The notes under the pieces were generated by a model. It did no database searches. It worked only from the letters and a program-made list of their open reading frames with translations, and was not told where the DNA came from. The position numbers and the translations under genes are program-made. DNA of 64,000 bases. It comes from Shewanella glacialimarina (GTDB taxonomy: Bacteria; Pseudomonadota; Gammaproteobacteria; Enterobacterales; Shewanellaceae). Below are positions 7,410 through 16,810 of the stretch, piece after piece (position 1 is the stretch's first letter; each line of letters opens with the position of its first letter). The stretch is taken from NCBI RefSeq assembly GCF_020511155.1, contig NZ_CP041216.1, positions 3,472,001 to 3,536,000 of the forward strand. Direction: 5' to 3'.

Positions 7410-8777
7410 CTAGTAACTCATTACTCGTACCTGGGCAAATTGGCGATGGCCTGCAGCTGTGCCATGAAAGCCCAAACCACTGTGCTTAGCACCAACCCAC
7501 GGCGCGTTGCCTGCGCCCGCACCTTGATTAACGCCAACCATTCCGGCCTCAAGCTGCTCTGCTACCGCTTTTGCGCCCTGGCCGCCAAATACCACAGCGC
7601 CTAATCCATAATGACTGTCATTCGCGCGACTGATTGCTTCATCTATTTGCTTAAAGCGACTTATTGCCACCACTGGGCCAAAGGTTTCTTCGTGCTCAAG
7701 TAACATATCTGGCGTTATCCCGCTCACCACGGTTGGCTGAATAAAGGGTAACGGATAATCATCACTGCCCAATAAAAACAACGCGCCTTTGGCTTTAGCA
7801 TCTTGCAACTGCTGCAGTACTTTTTGATGCTGTGTTGGGTTAACCATAGGGCCAATATTCACCTGAGGCTGATCCCATTTACCCACTTGATAACGACTGG
7901 CCAGCATAACTACCTTTTGTTCAAACTCATCCGCAATACGCTCATCAACATAAATACGCTCTGTTGAGGTACACATTTGCCCGGCATTTTCAAATGAACT
8001 GGCCACCACAAACCTCACCGCGGCATCTATATTGGCGCTGGCCATTACGATCACAGGGTCGTTACCACCCAGTTCCATCACCAAACGTTTTAAGCCCGGT
8101 GCTGCACTGGCCATAATGTGTTTACCTGCCGCCATTGATCCGGTAAATGCCACCATATTGATATCTGCTGCCACCAATGCTTGGCCAAGTGTTTTATCGC
8201 CTTGTGCCAGCTGTAATACATTCTTTGGTAACACCTTATTCAAGGTATTAATAAATAACTCGGCCACTAATGGGGTTTCTTCCGACGGCTTTAATATCAC
8301 ACTATTACCGGCCATCAGTGCTGGCATCAATAAATTATTCGCCATGGCTAACGGATAGTTCCAAGGAGAAATTACCGCAACAATCCCTAGCGGTCGATAG
8401 TGTAACTCGGTGTGGTTATCGAGTTTTTCTGTGGCTAACGCCTCGCTTATTTCACTGGCAAAATAGGCGGCGTTTTGTATTGTGCCGCCAACTTCATAGG
8501 TGGCGCGGCGATAATCCTTACCCATTTCCTGGCTGATTAACGTCGCTAACTCATCTTGCACCGCCACCAGCTGTTGATAAGCCTTCACCACATATTGCTC
8601 ACGCTCTGCCATTGGTAGGCTAGCCCAATCTTTTTGCGCAGCCTTGGCTGACGCTATTACGGTCGGCAATTGTTCAATGGCTAAGGTTTCAACGCTGCCA
8701 ATTGCGGTGGCTTCAACATCATCGCCATTGCCGACGTTGCGATAACTTGCGGGATCGTACGAGGTTAATACTGCCAT
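7410..8777 (-). CDS. NAD(P)-dependent aldehyde dehydrogenase, succinate-semialdehyde type
   Basis: A full-length 455-residue aldehyde dehydrogenase. The catalytic cysteine is C269 (ENAGQMCTST) and the general base is E235 (MELGGNDP), 34 residues apart as usual, with the SPWNYP nucleotide-site motif near residue 140. Overall it resembles the Sad/GabD group that oxidises succinate semialdehyde, but the substrate cannot be fixed from sequence. It is the first gene of a likely pair with the 2OG oxygenase and is divergent from an HxlR regulator across 200 bp, which suggests control by that regulator, perhaps in response to an aldehyde. Confidence 0.9.
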   Translation of the reverse strand: MAVLTSYDPASYRNVGNGDDVEATAIGSVETLAIEQLPTVIASAKAAQKDWASLPMAEREQYVVKAYQQLVAVQDELATLISQEMGKDYRRATYEVGGTIQNAAYFASEISEALATEKLDNHTELHYRPLGIVAVISPWNYPLAMANNLLMPALMAGNSVILKPSEETPLVAELFINTLNKVLPKNVLQLAQGDKTLGQALVAADINMVAFTGSMAAGKHIMASAAPGLKRLVMELGGNDPVIVMASANIDAAVRFVVASSFENAGQMCTSTERIYVDERIADEFEQKVVMLASRYQVGKWDQPQVNIGPMVNPTQHQKVLQQLQDAKAKGALFLLGSDDYPLPFIQPTVVSGITPDMLLEHEETFGPVVAISRFKQIDEAISRANDSHYGLGAVVFGGQGAKAVAEQLEAGMVGVNQGAGAGNAPWVGAKHSGLGFHGTAAGHRQFAQVRVMSY

Positions 8778-8977
8778 AAAACAAAAATTCCTTAGTGGAA
8801 AATAATGTTTGCTTGATTATCGTTTTACCCTCAACTAGCACTAGAAACTGGCTGTTTTTGATTAACGTAACGACAATTCAGCTTACATAAAAAGATAAAA
8901 ATACGATTAATAACGCTATTTTGATACTATGGGATATAAAAGCAACCAGTATACTTTTGGTAACCTAGGAAGAAATA

Positions 8978-9334
8978 ATGAAAACAATAGTTGAAACAAT
9001 GGATAACGGTCAGAAAAAAGTTATTAACCCGTGTGCAGAACCCTGCTTAGTTGAGCGTGGAATGCGGGTGTTAGGCGGAAAATGGAAGGCCTCAATACTG
9101 TGGCATTTACAAGATGGTCCGGTGCGATTTAATGATTTAGCGCGCATGTTAGGCGGTGCTAGTAAAAAAATGGTTGATCAACGTCTTAAAGAATTAGAAG
9201 CACAAGGGTTGGTGACTCGCCACGTGATTAACGACCGCCCTATTGCAGTATCTTATGCCATTACCGACTTTGGCCGAACGGCATTAAATATTTTAGAGCA
9301 ATTAAAAGACTGGGCTGAGGAGCATAGCATTTAG
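8978..9334 (+). CDS. HxlR-family transcriptional regulator
   Basis: This 118-residue protein is one winged-helix HxlR domain: CLVERGMRVLGGKWKASILWHLQDGPVRFNDLARML is the family's signature, followed by the recognition helix (SKKMVDQRLKELEAQGLV) and the wing. Cysteines at about 19 and 23 precede the domain; in relatives such cysteines sense aldehydes or oxidants, which would suit the divergent aldehyde dehydrogenase gene. The ribosome site AGGAAG precedes the ATG. The 195 bp after it hold only a short hairpin (9358-9376) without a U-run. Confidence 0.9.
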   Translation: MKTIVETMDNGQKKVINPCAEPCLVERGMRVLGGKWKASILWHLQDGPVRFNDLARMLGGASKKMVDQRLKELEAQGLVTRHVINDRPIAVSYAITDFGRTALNILEQLKDWAEEHSI

Positions 9335-9529
9335 TGATAGTCGGTAGACTCACCTGACATCTGCATCCGGCAGATGCAGCCTATAATTAACTATTTTACC
9401 CAATACCTTTACCAAAAAATGAATGAGATCATCTGCGCTCACTCATATATTTCCTGCTCATTCGCATAAAGCGTCGTCAAGCGCCCTGGTTAGCATCAAG
9501 AGGATAACCACTATTTGCGTGTTTACTCC

Positions 9530-10522
9530 TTAGCTAGCTGCACGAGATAATCGATCATTTACCGCTCGCCACTCATTTGTTTCAGGTGGCTGCTCGACAA
9601 TAATGTTGTCGACGCCCTTTTTATCCACTTGATATAAGGTGACGTATAACTGTCGACCAAAAGCGAGTGCGTCACTGGGAATAGTGCTCCACTGCGCACT
9701 TGGCACATTGTTTTTAAACTGTTCAATCACACTATCGGACCATAATACAAAATGAGCATGACCTTGAGCCAATGTATGCATATCAGTTCGCAGTTGATCA
9801 GCTGATAAGATCTGTAATTGCGCTTTAGGTTGATAATGCGCTTTAACATTACCGGGCACCACTTCGGTATGCTCCTCTGGTGTACTAACTGTTATCCCCA
9901 AAGCTAGCGACAGGGCATCAGAGTCAATAGGGCCTGCCCTTAAAATACGGGGGGTATCACCCACTAAATCAATAATGGTCGACTCTAACCCATATTCACA
10001 GGCGCCACCTTCCAGTACCGCTGCAATTTTCCCCCCTAAACCGACCATAACTTGTTCGGCAATGGTTGGACTAAGCTGCTTATAAGGGTTGGCAGATGGC
10101 GCTGCAAGCCCGACATTAAGTTGTTGCAGCACACTGAGAAATAACGGATGCGATGGCATACGTAAGCCAATTGTATCTAAACCACCGGTCACGACATTGT
10201 CTACATGATCAGCTTTTTTCAGCAACAAGGTCAACGGACCAGGCCAAAAAGTATTCGCTAAAAGATAGGCGCTTTGAGGAATATCTTTAGCCCACTTTTC
10301 AAGATGAGACACATCGGGGATATGGATAATCAATGGATGATTTTTAGGCCGGCCCTTGGCTTCAAAAATTTTGCCAACGGCATCTACATTCGTTGCGTCA
10401 GCGGCAAGTCCGTAGACAGTTTCGGTTGGCAGTGCCACACACTCACCGTTTTGCAATAAAGCCACAGCTTGAGATACAGCGCTATCGCCTGTTAATAACA
10501 CAGTAGAACTTACTTGACTCAT
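9530..10522 (-). CDS. L-threonylcarbamoyladenylate synthase, Sua5 type
   Basis: A two-domain protein of 330 residues. The N-terminal YrdC/TsaC domain (about 10-195; ALPTETVYGLAADAT, KGRPKNHPLIIHI, GLRMPSHP, SANPYKQLSPT) makes threonylcarbamoyl-AMP from threonine, bicarbonate and ATP for the t6A37 modification of tRNA. The C-terminal Sua5 domain (about 220-330) makes it longer than the 190-residue TsaC found in enterics. I prefer ATG 10522 to an upstream GTG at 10537; neither has a strong ribosome site. The genome probably also has a core TsaC, so this could be a second, redundant copy; that cannot be checked here. It stands alone downstream of dabA. Confidence 0.9.
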   Translation of the reverse strand: MSQVSSTVLLTGDSAVSQAVALLQNGECVALPTETVYGLAADATNVDAVGKIFEAKGRPKNHPLIIHIPDVSHLEKWAKDIPQSAYLLANTFWPGPLTLLLKKADHVDNVVTGGLDTIGLRMPSHPLFLSVLQQLNVGLAAPSANPYKQLSPTIAEQVMVGLGGKIAAVLEGGACEYGLESTIIDLVGDTPRILRAGPIDSDALSLALGITVSTPEEHTEVVPGNVKAHYQPKAQLQILSADQLRTDMHTLAQGHAHFVLWSDSVIEQFKNNVPSAQWSTIPSDALAFGRQLYVTLYQVDKKGVDNIIVEQPPETNEWRAVNDRLSRAAS

Positions 10523-10626
10523 TTTAGATTTACTCACGGATTACACAAAAGACAATACACAGGCCGGATAACATCTGGTCTGTGTATTTTAAAGGTTTCT
10601 ACTCCATTCGACTAGATTAAATGCAG

Positions 10627-10691
10627 ATGTTAAACGTCTATGTTAAATGCCTATGTTAAACGTCTATTCTAAAGGCCTATGCTGAGGGCTT
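10627..10691. repeat. Five degenerate 13-bp tandem repeats
   Basis: The units are ATGTTAAACGTCT, ATGTTAAATGCCT, ATGTTAAACGTCT, ATTCTAAAGGCCT and ATGCTGAGGGCTT. They fill the space between the dabA stop and the promoter region of the Sua5-type gene. The first and third units are identical. The odd unit length rules out a coding repeat. Confidence 0.75.
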
Positions 10692-10694
10692 ACC

Positions 10695-13133
10695 TTAAGT
10701 AACAGCATTATGTTCATTAGCCTGCGGTAACCATTGCCCCTGATAATAGCGCTCGATCACACCTTCATCGGCCCAGCGCAGTAGAAACAACCACTGGTTA
10801 TCAACTAACCAACGCACATTGTCATGCTTGGAAATGATCTGTTCAATCGGTTCTCTCGGGGCAGCTAAGTAAACCGCTAAACGCTGTGGTTGGTGCATCC
10901 ACTTTTCACCATTGTGCAGTGACTGCATCGACAGGCCAATGCGTAAATCGCCACCATTCCCTTCAAATACACCAACATGCCCCGCCACCGCGTTATGCAA
11001 TAATTTATTACCACAGCCGTATTTCGCGTTGTCTGTCACCGAGGCATTATATTGCATGTTGATCCAGTTGGTGACGACCATAGGGGCGGTCATGATTAAC
11101 TCTAATATTGCAAAGCCGTTATCATTTTGCCATTGATAATCATGTAAAAAACTCCGACCCTGTAGATTAACGTTTCTGGTCCAACTTCGAGGCGCGACAA
11201 TAAAGGCGGCATTGTTTGCCAGTCCCCACTCGGGGCGCACTTGAGACCAGTCATGGCTGCGCTGAATATAAAATTTATCCAGCGCATCTGCACTGCTATC
11301 GGTTAAGTGAGGTGCAATATGCTCAATACGTTCACGCTGTGCGCTTTTTGTTGCGGCTTTTAGCCATAGGGTTGAAGTATGGTCTAGCTCGGCATCAAAA
11401 CAATCAATATGATCCGTGGTGGTGTTGTGCAAGGCGGCCACAAAATGTGTGGTCTTAGGAATAACAACATCTAATGCTAACAAGGTGTTACGCACATCGA
11501 TATCATTTAATAACTGCGCTAAAACTCGCACGTTTACTTCACCGGTTTGACCACCACAGGCGCCGCAATCTAAACCCGCTGCGTGCAAGTTATTGGTTGT
11601 ATGACTACCATGTCCCACCAGCAATACCCTTGGCGCAAACTGGGTTAAGCCCATCGCATGTAAAATACCTTTGGCCAGTTCGGCTTTATCGGTTAACGAC
11701 AGCAACTGATCATTTTTGCGTAGTATCCAGCTTTTTTGATGGGTCAGCGCATTTACGGGGTTGAGTGTTTGCTTAGCAAAAAATGACTTTTTGAGCATTT
11801 TAAAGGCATATAGCCAGCCCATGGACTCCACCATAGAAAATGCTGAAGGTGCTGCTTGTGACCATGTTTGCCAGCGTGCCTTATTGTTCAACATATCGGC
11901 CTGGGCAGAGGTGTCACGCCATTCAGACACGCGTATCACTGGCTTTAACAATCCCGGAAGTTGTGGCCGAGACAGCTCGCTGTCGTGGGGTTGATACTCT
12001 ATAGGTAATCCGAAAAAGCCAGCAAAACCGATAGTTTGAATGTCATCACTTTGTTTTTCTAATGCTCGACGTATCACTTCAGATCGAACATCAATACAAA
12101 ATGCCGCCTGTAACTTTGGTGCTACTATAGAATGTTTTTTAGCGCTCAGTAACTGAGTGTTAAGCGTGTGTTGATAACTCAGTTCAGCCGCTTTTGCCCA
12201 CACCCAAAGCGGTTGCTGTGCTTGTGCATGTTGTACTAGCAAGTTAGGCAGTTGCTGTTTTTCAGCTGACCAAAGCGCGGCTAACTGACTAAAACTGTCT
12301 GCTTGCTGTGCTTTTAGGTAACGCCAAATGACCAACTCCCAGGCCATACGAATTGCGAGTAGTTGCAACATGTCATCGCTTGGTGTGGAATCTAGGTCAC
12401 CTTGCCAACGCAAATAGGCTACCCAGGATGCCCAGCCATTGATATCAAGTAATAATCCATGCGCATAAGCCTCTATAACCGTATTATCAACACCTAATTC
12501 CTCAATGGCCTCAGCGAGTAAGGCCTCAGCATCTTGGGGCAATTGCTTAAAATACAGCAGTAAACCTGGCTCATCCATAATAATGCTTAGGCCACGATCA
12601 CGCCCAGTAATCTCACGCCAGTGGCGATATAAGTCAGCTTGTGATGCAGCATCTTCACCCGGTAAAGTCGCCCGCTGTGGTTGATAATAGGCTGCACAAA
12701 ATTGACTAATTTGATGAATAATCTCATCATGCCATGCCATTTTATGTTCATCGCGTTGATTATCCAGTAAATCGGCAATATTGTGCCAATGAGCAAAATC
12801 ATCAGTTTGATTTAAAAAGGCTTCAAGCTGTGCCACTGACATCGAGACATCTTGTTGTTCGGCCGCTAATTGTAACGATCCCTGACTGATCTCACCTCGT
12901 GCATATAAATCTTGATAATGGCTTTTAGGCATTAAACATTGAATACGATCAAGTGCCGATATGCGCGCAGAGACTTGCTCAATGGGTTGCTGACGCATTT
13001 GCCAAAATGGATTAACCGCAATCATTTTATCAAGCGGCCATGTCGGTGCAATTTTCTGACCCGCTGAAGTAAGTTGCGCTTTTTGACTATCAGTCAACAC
13101 GGCTAACAAAGGTGTTTGGGTGGCAATGTTCAT
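10695..13133 (-). CDS. dabA: DabA, cytoplasmic subunit of the DAB inorganic-carbon transporter (DUF2309)
   Basis: An 812-residue DUF2309/UPF0753 protein. DabA is a beta-carbonic-anhydrase-like zinc protein that, together with the membrane protein DabB, traps CO2 as bicarbonate using ion gradients. The zinc-site motifs are present: CIDVRSE (C346, D348) and the GHGSH segment (H508, H511) followed by the cysteines of DCGACGG. I chose ATG 13133 because GAGGA lies 9 bases before it; an ATG at 13142 would sit on that ribosome site. The gene follows dabB with almost no gap, so the two are translated together. In a heterotroph the system would supply bicarbonate for carboxylases at low CO2. Confidence 0.93.
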   Translation of the reverse strand: MNIATQTPLLAVLTDSQKAQLTSAGQKIAPTWPLDKMIAVNPFWQMRQQPIEQVSARISALDRIQCLMPKSHYQDLYARGEISQGSLQLAAEQQDVSMSVAQLEAFLNQTDDFAHWHNIADLLDNQRDEHKMAWHDEIIHQISQFCAAYYQPQRATLPGEDAASQADLYRHWREITGRDRGLSIIMDEPGLLLYFKQLPQDAEALLAEAIEELGVDNTVIEAYAHGLLLDINGWASWVAYLRWQGDLDSTPSDDMLQLLAIRMAWELVIWRYLKAQQADSFSQLAALWSAEKQQLPNLLVQHAQAQQPLWVWAKAAELSYQHTLNTQLLSAKKHSIVAPKLQAAFCIDVRSEVIRRALEKQSDDIQTIGFAGFFGLPIEYQPHDSELSRPQLPGLLKPVIRVSEWRDTSAQADMLNNKARWQTWSQAAPSAFSMVESMGWLYAFKMLKKSFFAKQTLNPVNALTHQKSWILRKNDQLLSLTDKAELAKGILHAMGLTQFAPRVLLVGHGSHTTNNLHAAGLDCGACGGQTGEVNVRVLAQLLNDIDVRNTLLALDVVIPKTTHFVAALHNTTTDHIDCFDAELDHTSTLWLKAATKSAQRERIEHIAPHLTDSSADALDKFYIQRSHDWSQVRPEWGLANNAAFIVAPRSWTRNVNLQGRSFLHDYQWQNDNGFAILELIMTAPMVVTNWINMQYNASVTDNAKYGCGNKLLHNAVAGHVGVFEGNGGDLRIGLSMQSLHNGEKWMHQPQRLAVYLAAPREPIEQIISKHDNVRWLVDNQWLFLLRWADEGVIERYYQGQWLPQANEHNAVT

Positions 13134-13138
13134 GCTTA

Positions 13139-14737
13139 TCATTCCTCAACTTTACTGGGTTTGGCACTTTCTAAAACCTTGTTATTAATGCTTATAGGCA
13201 TCCGTACAGGCCACAATTTCAACGTGAGTCGTGTTAACCATTCATCTAAATACAAGCCAGCAAATAAGGCGATATACAAACCTTGCATTGACGGTTTATG
13301 TGGCTGGTACTTCAACATCCAACTTAGAACAAACAAACTGATAAATAATAGGGCTGCGACAGTATCAAGCGCACTAAATGCTTCAACATGCATGACTGGT
13401 ATAGGGCTAATGATTGCCCCAAACACCCATTTAAAGCCGCTATAACTGAGTATTAATACAATACTTAATCCCAGTACTGGCATAATACTTTTATGTTGCC
13501 GTTCACTATGGCGCTGGGCAATTAGCGTGGTTAGCGCTAAAGCTAGCAACAACCACATACTCCATACTCCCTGGTGGTCTATCACTATCACGGCTATCGA
13601 CACTATGATGGTTGACAATACGCCGGCTACAATCCAGTCCATCACTTTAGGATGGGTCGCGGGCGCCAGACGTCTTTGCATCTCTTCGTAAACAGCGCTG
13701 CCAGAGTTTAAAAATGCGTAGGCTTTGTAGACTGAGTGAGTGAGTAAATGCAGTAAGGCTAATTCAAATAACCCTAGGGCACATTCAACTAACATCAAGC
13801 CCATCTGCGCACTAGTTGACCAAGCTAAACGCACCTTCATACTAATTCGAGTAGCCATAATCAATGCGGCTATGACTGTGGTTAAGCCTGCAACAATTAA
13901 CACCAGCCATTGCGCTACAGTTGATTGGATAAACAAGGGGGCAAATAAAATCAATAAAAATCCCCCGAGATTAATCACCCCAGCATGCAGTAAGGCGCTT
14001 ACCGGTGTCGGCGCTTCAACAACCTGTATTAGCCAGCCATGAACCGGTAATTGAGCACACTTTATCAACGCAGTTAGTGCGATTAGTACAGCGGCTATGT
14101 GATCGGCGGTGGTCAGTTGCAGGCTGTCGTTGGTCGCAACGGCATTAAAGTGGCTAATTAACTCACTGATGAATAAAGTGCCGTGCTGCTGATACAACAA
14201 TATAATTGCAATGAATAACAAGGTTTCTGCGGTTCGAGCTAAGAGGAATTTTTTATGTGCTGCCAGCGCAGCACGAGGGCGTTCTGGGTAGAAGGTTAAA
14301 AGCTTATGCAAAGCTAGGCTAATCGAGACCCAACCTAGCCATAACAGCAGTAAGTGGTTACTGATTAACACCACTGAAACCGCCGCAAGAACATTGAGCA
14401 GCCAACGCCAGTAAGTATCACTACGGGGTTCACCCGCCATATAATTGCGTGAAAAAGCAATTAAAATGGTACTCATAAATACTACCAACCCCATCATCAC
14501 AAGGCTGAGTGTTGATTGGCTAATATACTGCGTATCAGCCTCTAGTTGAGGTAATGCAAAATGTGTAACTAAAGCTGCAATATAAAGCGCCACAATAACG
14601 CCACTGAGCATAGCGCCCAAGTGAGTATTATTTTTACAAATGTTATTTTTTAATCCATAACGCCCCCGCCAGATGCTAGCCAAAATTAACGTGATGGGAA
14701 TACATAACAAAAAAATCGATGGTATTGCGATATTCAT
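13139..14737 (-). CDS. dabB: DabB, membrane subunit of the DAB transporter (NuoL/ND5-like)
   Basis: This 532-residue proton-antiporter-like membrane protein has about 14 helices. The conserved NuoL/MrpA features include a lysine-bearing helix (LTALIKCAQLPVHGWL), EAPTPVSALLHAGVINLGG, and HSVYKAYAFLNSG. Paired with a DUF2309 gene it is DabB rather than a respiratory complex I subunit. It is the first gene of the operon and lies back to back with a LysR-family gene across 98 bp. The coupling ion is inferred from the family. Confidence 0.93.
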   Translation of the reverse strand: MNIAIPSIFLLCIPITLILASIWRGRYGLKNNICKNNTHLGAMLSGVIVALYIAALVTHFALPQLEADTQYISQSTLSLVMMGLVVFMSTILIAFSRNYMAGEPRSDTYWRWLLNVLAAVSVVLISNHLLLLWLGWVSISLALHKLLTFYPERPRAALAAHKKFLLARTAETLLFIAIILLYQQHGTLFISELISHFNAVATNDSLQLTTADHIAAVLIALTALIKCAQLPVHGWLIQVVEAPTPVSALLHAGVINLGGFLLILFAPLFIQSTVAQWLVLIVAGLTTVIAALIMATRISMKVRLAWSTSAQMGLMLVECALGLFELALLHLLTHSVYKAYAFLNSGSAVYEEMQRRLAPATHPKVMDWIVAGVLSTIIVSIAVIVIDHQGVWSMWLLLALALTTLIAQRHSERQHKSIMPVLGLSIVLILSYSGFKWVFGAIISPIPVMHVEAFSALDTVAALLFISLFVLSWMLKYQPHKPSMQGLYIALFAGLYLDEWLTRLTLKLWPVRMPISINNKVLESAKPSKVEE

Positions 14738-14835
14738 AATCAGCCTCTTCTTTTAGTGGCATGAGTATGTCAGAGCTATATATTTAATAAAAATATATAT
14801 AAACTAACTAATCGTTCTATTTTGGTTAACTATAA

Positions 14836-15732
14836 ATGAGCCGACTTAATTACCATCATCTTTACTATTTTTGGCGTATCGCGGTTGCGGGTAATCTGAC
14901 CAACGTAGCCAAAGAACTGCATATTTCACAATCTGCACTGTCAGCTCAAATTAAACAGTTTGAGCACAATATGGATGTGAAATTGTTTGAGCTAAGAGGT
15001 AGACGCCTGAATCTAACTGTTCACGGTCATCGCGTGCTGGCTTATGCTCACGATATATTCAGTAAAGGTGAAGAGCTGGAGTCCTTTTTACGCAAAGGCA
15101 GTATCAGTGAAAAACAGCATTTATCTATCGGAGTATTAACCACACTATCGCGTAACTTCGTCGAGAGTTTTATTAGTCCGTTACTGGCAAATCCTGATGT
15201 GAGCTTTTCTTTAACGGCCAAAGGAATGACCAACCTGCTTAATGATCTTGCTAACCATGAACTTGATTTGGTACTGACTAATCTGCCTATTGGTGTCGAT
15301 AAAAAAGATCCATTATGGCAAACCCAGTTGGTATCGCGTCAGCCTTTAGCGATTGTCGGCCCAAAAGTTAACCGAATACATGATAGTTTCCCTAATGGTT
15401 ATCAAAATATGCGTTGGGTATTACCGGGGCAGAACACTGAAATACGCGCGGCATTTAATTCCTTCTGCGCAACCTGGCAATATCAACCCGATGTGCAAGC
15501 TGAAGCGGACGATATGGCAATGTTGCGTCTTTTAGCCCGAGACAGTGGCGCGTTAGTGGTATTGCCACCTGTAGTAGTTAAAGACGAAATTGAGCAGGGT
15601 ATATTAGAGGTATATCAGCGTTTACCTAATGTTTATGAAAATTTTTATGCCATTACCGCGCAGCGAAAATTTGTGCCAGAGGTATTATTAGCCCTGTTAA
15701 AACAACAAATTGACCCTGAGTTGATGAACTGA
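14836..15732 (+). CDS. LysR-family regulator next to dabBA (NhaR-like)
   Basis: This 298-residue protein has an N-terminal winged HTH (LYYFWRIAVAGNLTNVAKELHISQSALSAQIKQFE, residues 6-60) and a C-terminal effector-binding domain. The N-terminus MSRLNYHHLYYFW closely resembles NhaR, the sodium-responsive regulator. It is divergent from dabB with a 98-bp AT-rich shared region, so it very probably controls the dabBA operon. Whether it senses sodium, pH, bicarbonate or a carbon-limitation metabolite is unknown. Confidence 0.9.
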   Translation: MSRLNYHHLYYFWRIAVAGNLTNVAKELHISQSALSAQIKQFEHNMDVKLFELRGRRLNLTVHGHRVLAYAHDIFSKGEELESFLRKGSISEKQHLSIGVLTTLSRNFVESFISPLLANPDVSFSLTAKGMTNLLNDLANHELDLVLTNLPIGVDKKDPLWQTQLVSRQPLAIVGPKVNRIHDSFPNGYQNMRWVLPGQNTEIRAAFNSFCATWQYQPDVQAEADDMAMLRLLARDSGALVVLPPVVVKDEIEQGILEVYQRLPNVYENFYAITAQRKFVPEVLLALLKQQIDPELMN

Positions 15733-15803
15733 TTTATCACTATTTTAAAATCTGTTTTAGAACAACTTAACCTTACAGCAAGTCAATTAACTGGCTTAAG
15801 CCT

Positions 15804-16613
15804 TTATACTAATGCCTTGATGTTTTCAGCTATCAAGGCTTGTATTTGCAACCATTGTTCAACCTGCCATTGGCCCTCATGGGGCAGCATAGAAAAATGA
15901 TCAGCTTCAGCCATAATCACTTGGTTAACTTTGCCCTTGGCATAGAGACAATACTGCTGGGTTTGGTAAATACTAACGCAGGTATCTTGCGCACCGTGAA
16001 CCAGAGTTAAATTAATGCTTTCACTGTTAAGACTTAGAGGATCGCATGACAAATACCTTTGATGCATAGTACTTGCTTCGCCTCCCATTAACCGATTAAT
16101 TTGCTCAGGTTGGTCAACCTCATTGGCAGCAAAAAGATTTAAAATTGCCGAGATAGCTATCACCCTTTTTATGGCTAGAGGACTTGCACAATAAAGCTCG
16201 CTATCTCGCGCTATATTGCCTCTTGACGCTGCCCAAGTAGCTAAATGTCCGCCCGCTGAGTGACCAATCAGTAGCACCCGTTCCAGATCTAAACTGTGTT
16301 GCGCACCAATCACTTTTAGGTGATCCAATCCATCGGCAACATCTTTAAAAGTGGCTGGCCAAGGGGCGTTAATGTTTGCACCTATCGCATTCATGCGTCG
16401 ATATTCTAGGTTCAATATTGCAACGTCAAAATCTTGCAAATACTCAACGATGGCTGACGTCGCATAAGTTTCTAGACTGTGGTTATCTTTCCAGTAGCCG
16501 CCATGAATAACAATCACCACAGCAGTGTTTGTTGTACCTTTTGGTAAATACAGGTGTGCAAACTGTTGGCTGTTATTGCCATAGTAAATAATCTTTTTTA
16601 GATGTTTTGACAT
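15804..16613 (-). CDS. Alpha/beta hydrolase, candidate sialate O-acetylesterase of the NanR regulon
   Basis: A 269-residue cytoplasmic hydrolase of the BD-FAE/kynurenine-formamidase-like group. The oxyanion motif HGGYW is at 37-41, the nucleophile is S119 (GHSAGG), and D210 (HGAQDT) and H239 (EADHFS) complete the triad. No signal peptide is present. A near-perfect NanR operator (16647-16662) lies 34 bp before its ATG, and the divergent gene is nanR, so it belongs to the sialic-acid regulon. Many sialic acids are O-acetylated, and no NanS-type esterase is seen in the window, so removing acetyl groups after uptake is the favoured inference. Kynurenine formamidase activity is the family-based alternative. 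Confidence 0.8.
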   Translation of the reverse strand: MSKHLKKIIYYGNNSQQFAHLYLPKGTTNTAVVIVIHGGYWKDNHSLETYATSAIVEYLQDFDVAILNLEYRRMNAIGANINAPWPATFKDVADGLDHLKVIGAQHSLDLERVLLIGHSAGGHLATWAASRGNIARDSELYCASPLAIKRVIAISAILNLFAANEVDQPEQINRLMGGEASTMHQRYLSCDPLSLNSESINLTLVHGAQDTCVSIYQTQQYCLYAKGKVNQVIMAEADHFSMLPHEGQWQVEQWLQIQALIAENIKALV

Positions 16614-16646
16614 CCATACCCCAAGCTAGATAATTAACACCACAAA

Positions 16647-16662
16647 GGTATAACAGGTACAC
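16647..16662 (+). promoter_or_regulatory. NanR operator for the alpha/beta hydrolase gene
   Basis: GGTATAACAGGTACAC differs at one position from the site before the kelch-SSS gene. It has the GGTATA-ACA-GGTATA layout known for the E. coli NanR operator. It lies 34 bp upstream of the hydrolase ATG and about 150 bp upstream of nanR. Confidence 0.75.
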
Positions 16663-16756
16663 CATCATTTCAATGATTATTATTAACTTGAGTAATCTGA
16701 ATTTTTGACTAAAATCCAACCAATTCAAATGATTTATATACATTTACCGCGTCACT

Positions 16757-16786
16757 GGTATGATAGCAAAATAGGTGATATATAAT
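16757..16786 (+). promoter_or_regulatory. nanR promoter with a partial NanR site
   Basis: A -10 box TATAAT (16781-16786) lies 24 bp before the nanR ATG. A degenerate half site GGTATGATAG (16757-16766) overlaps the spacer region. This would give weak autoregulation; the match is poorer than at the other operators. Confidence 0.45.
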
Positions 16787-16810
16787 TGAAAAAGTGTCAA
16801 GGAGCTACAC

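Noticed and set aside
9358..9376. A terminator after the HxlR gene
   Set aside because: The 7-bp hairpin CATCTGC/GCAGATG has no U-run.
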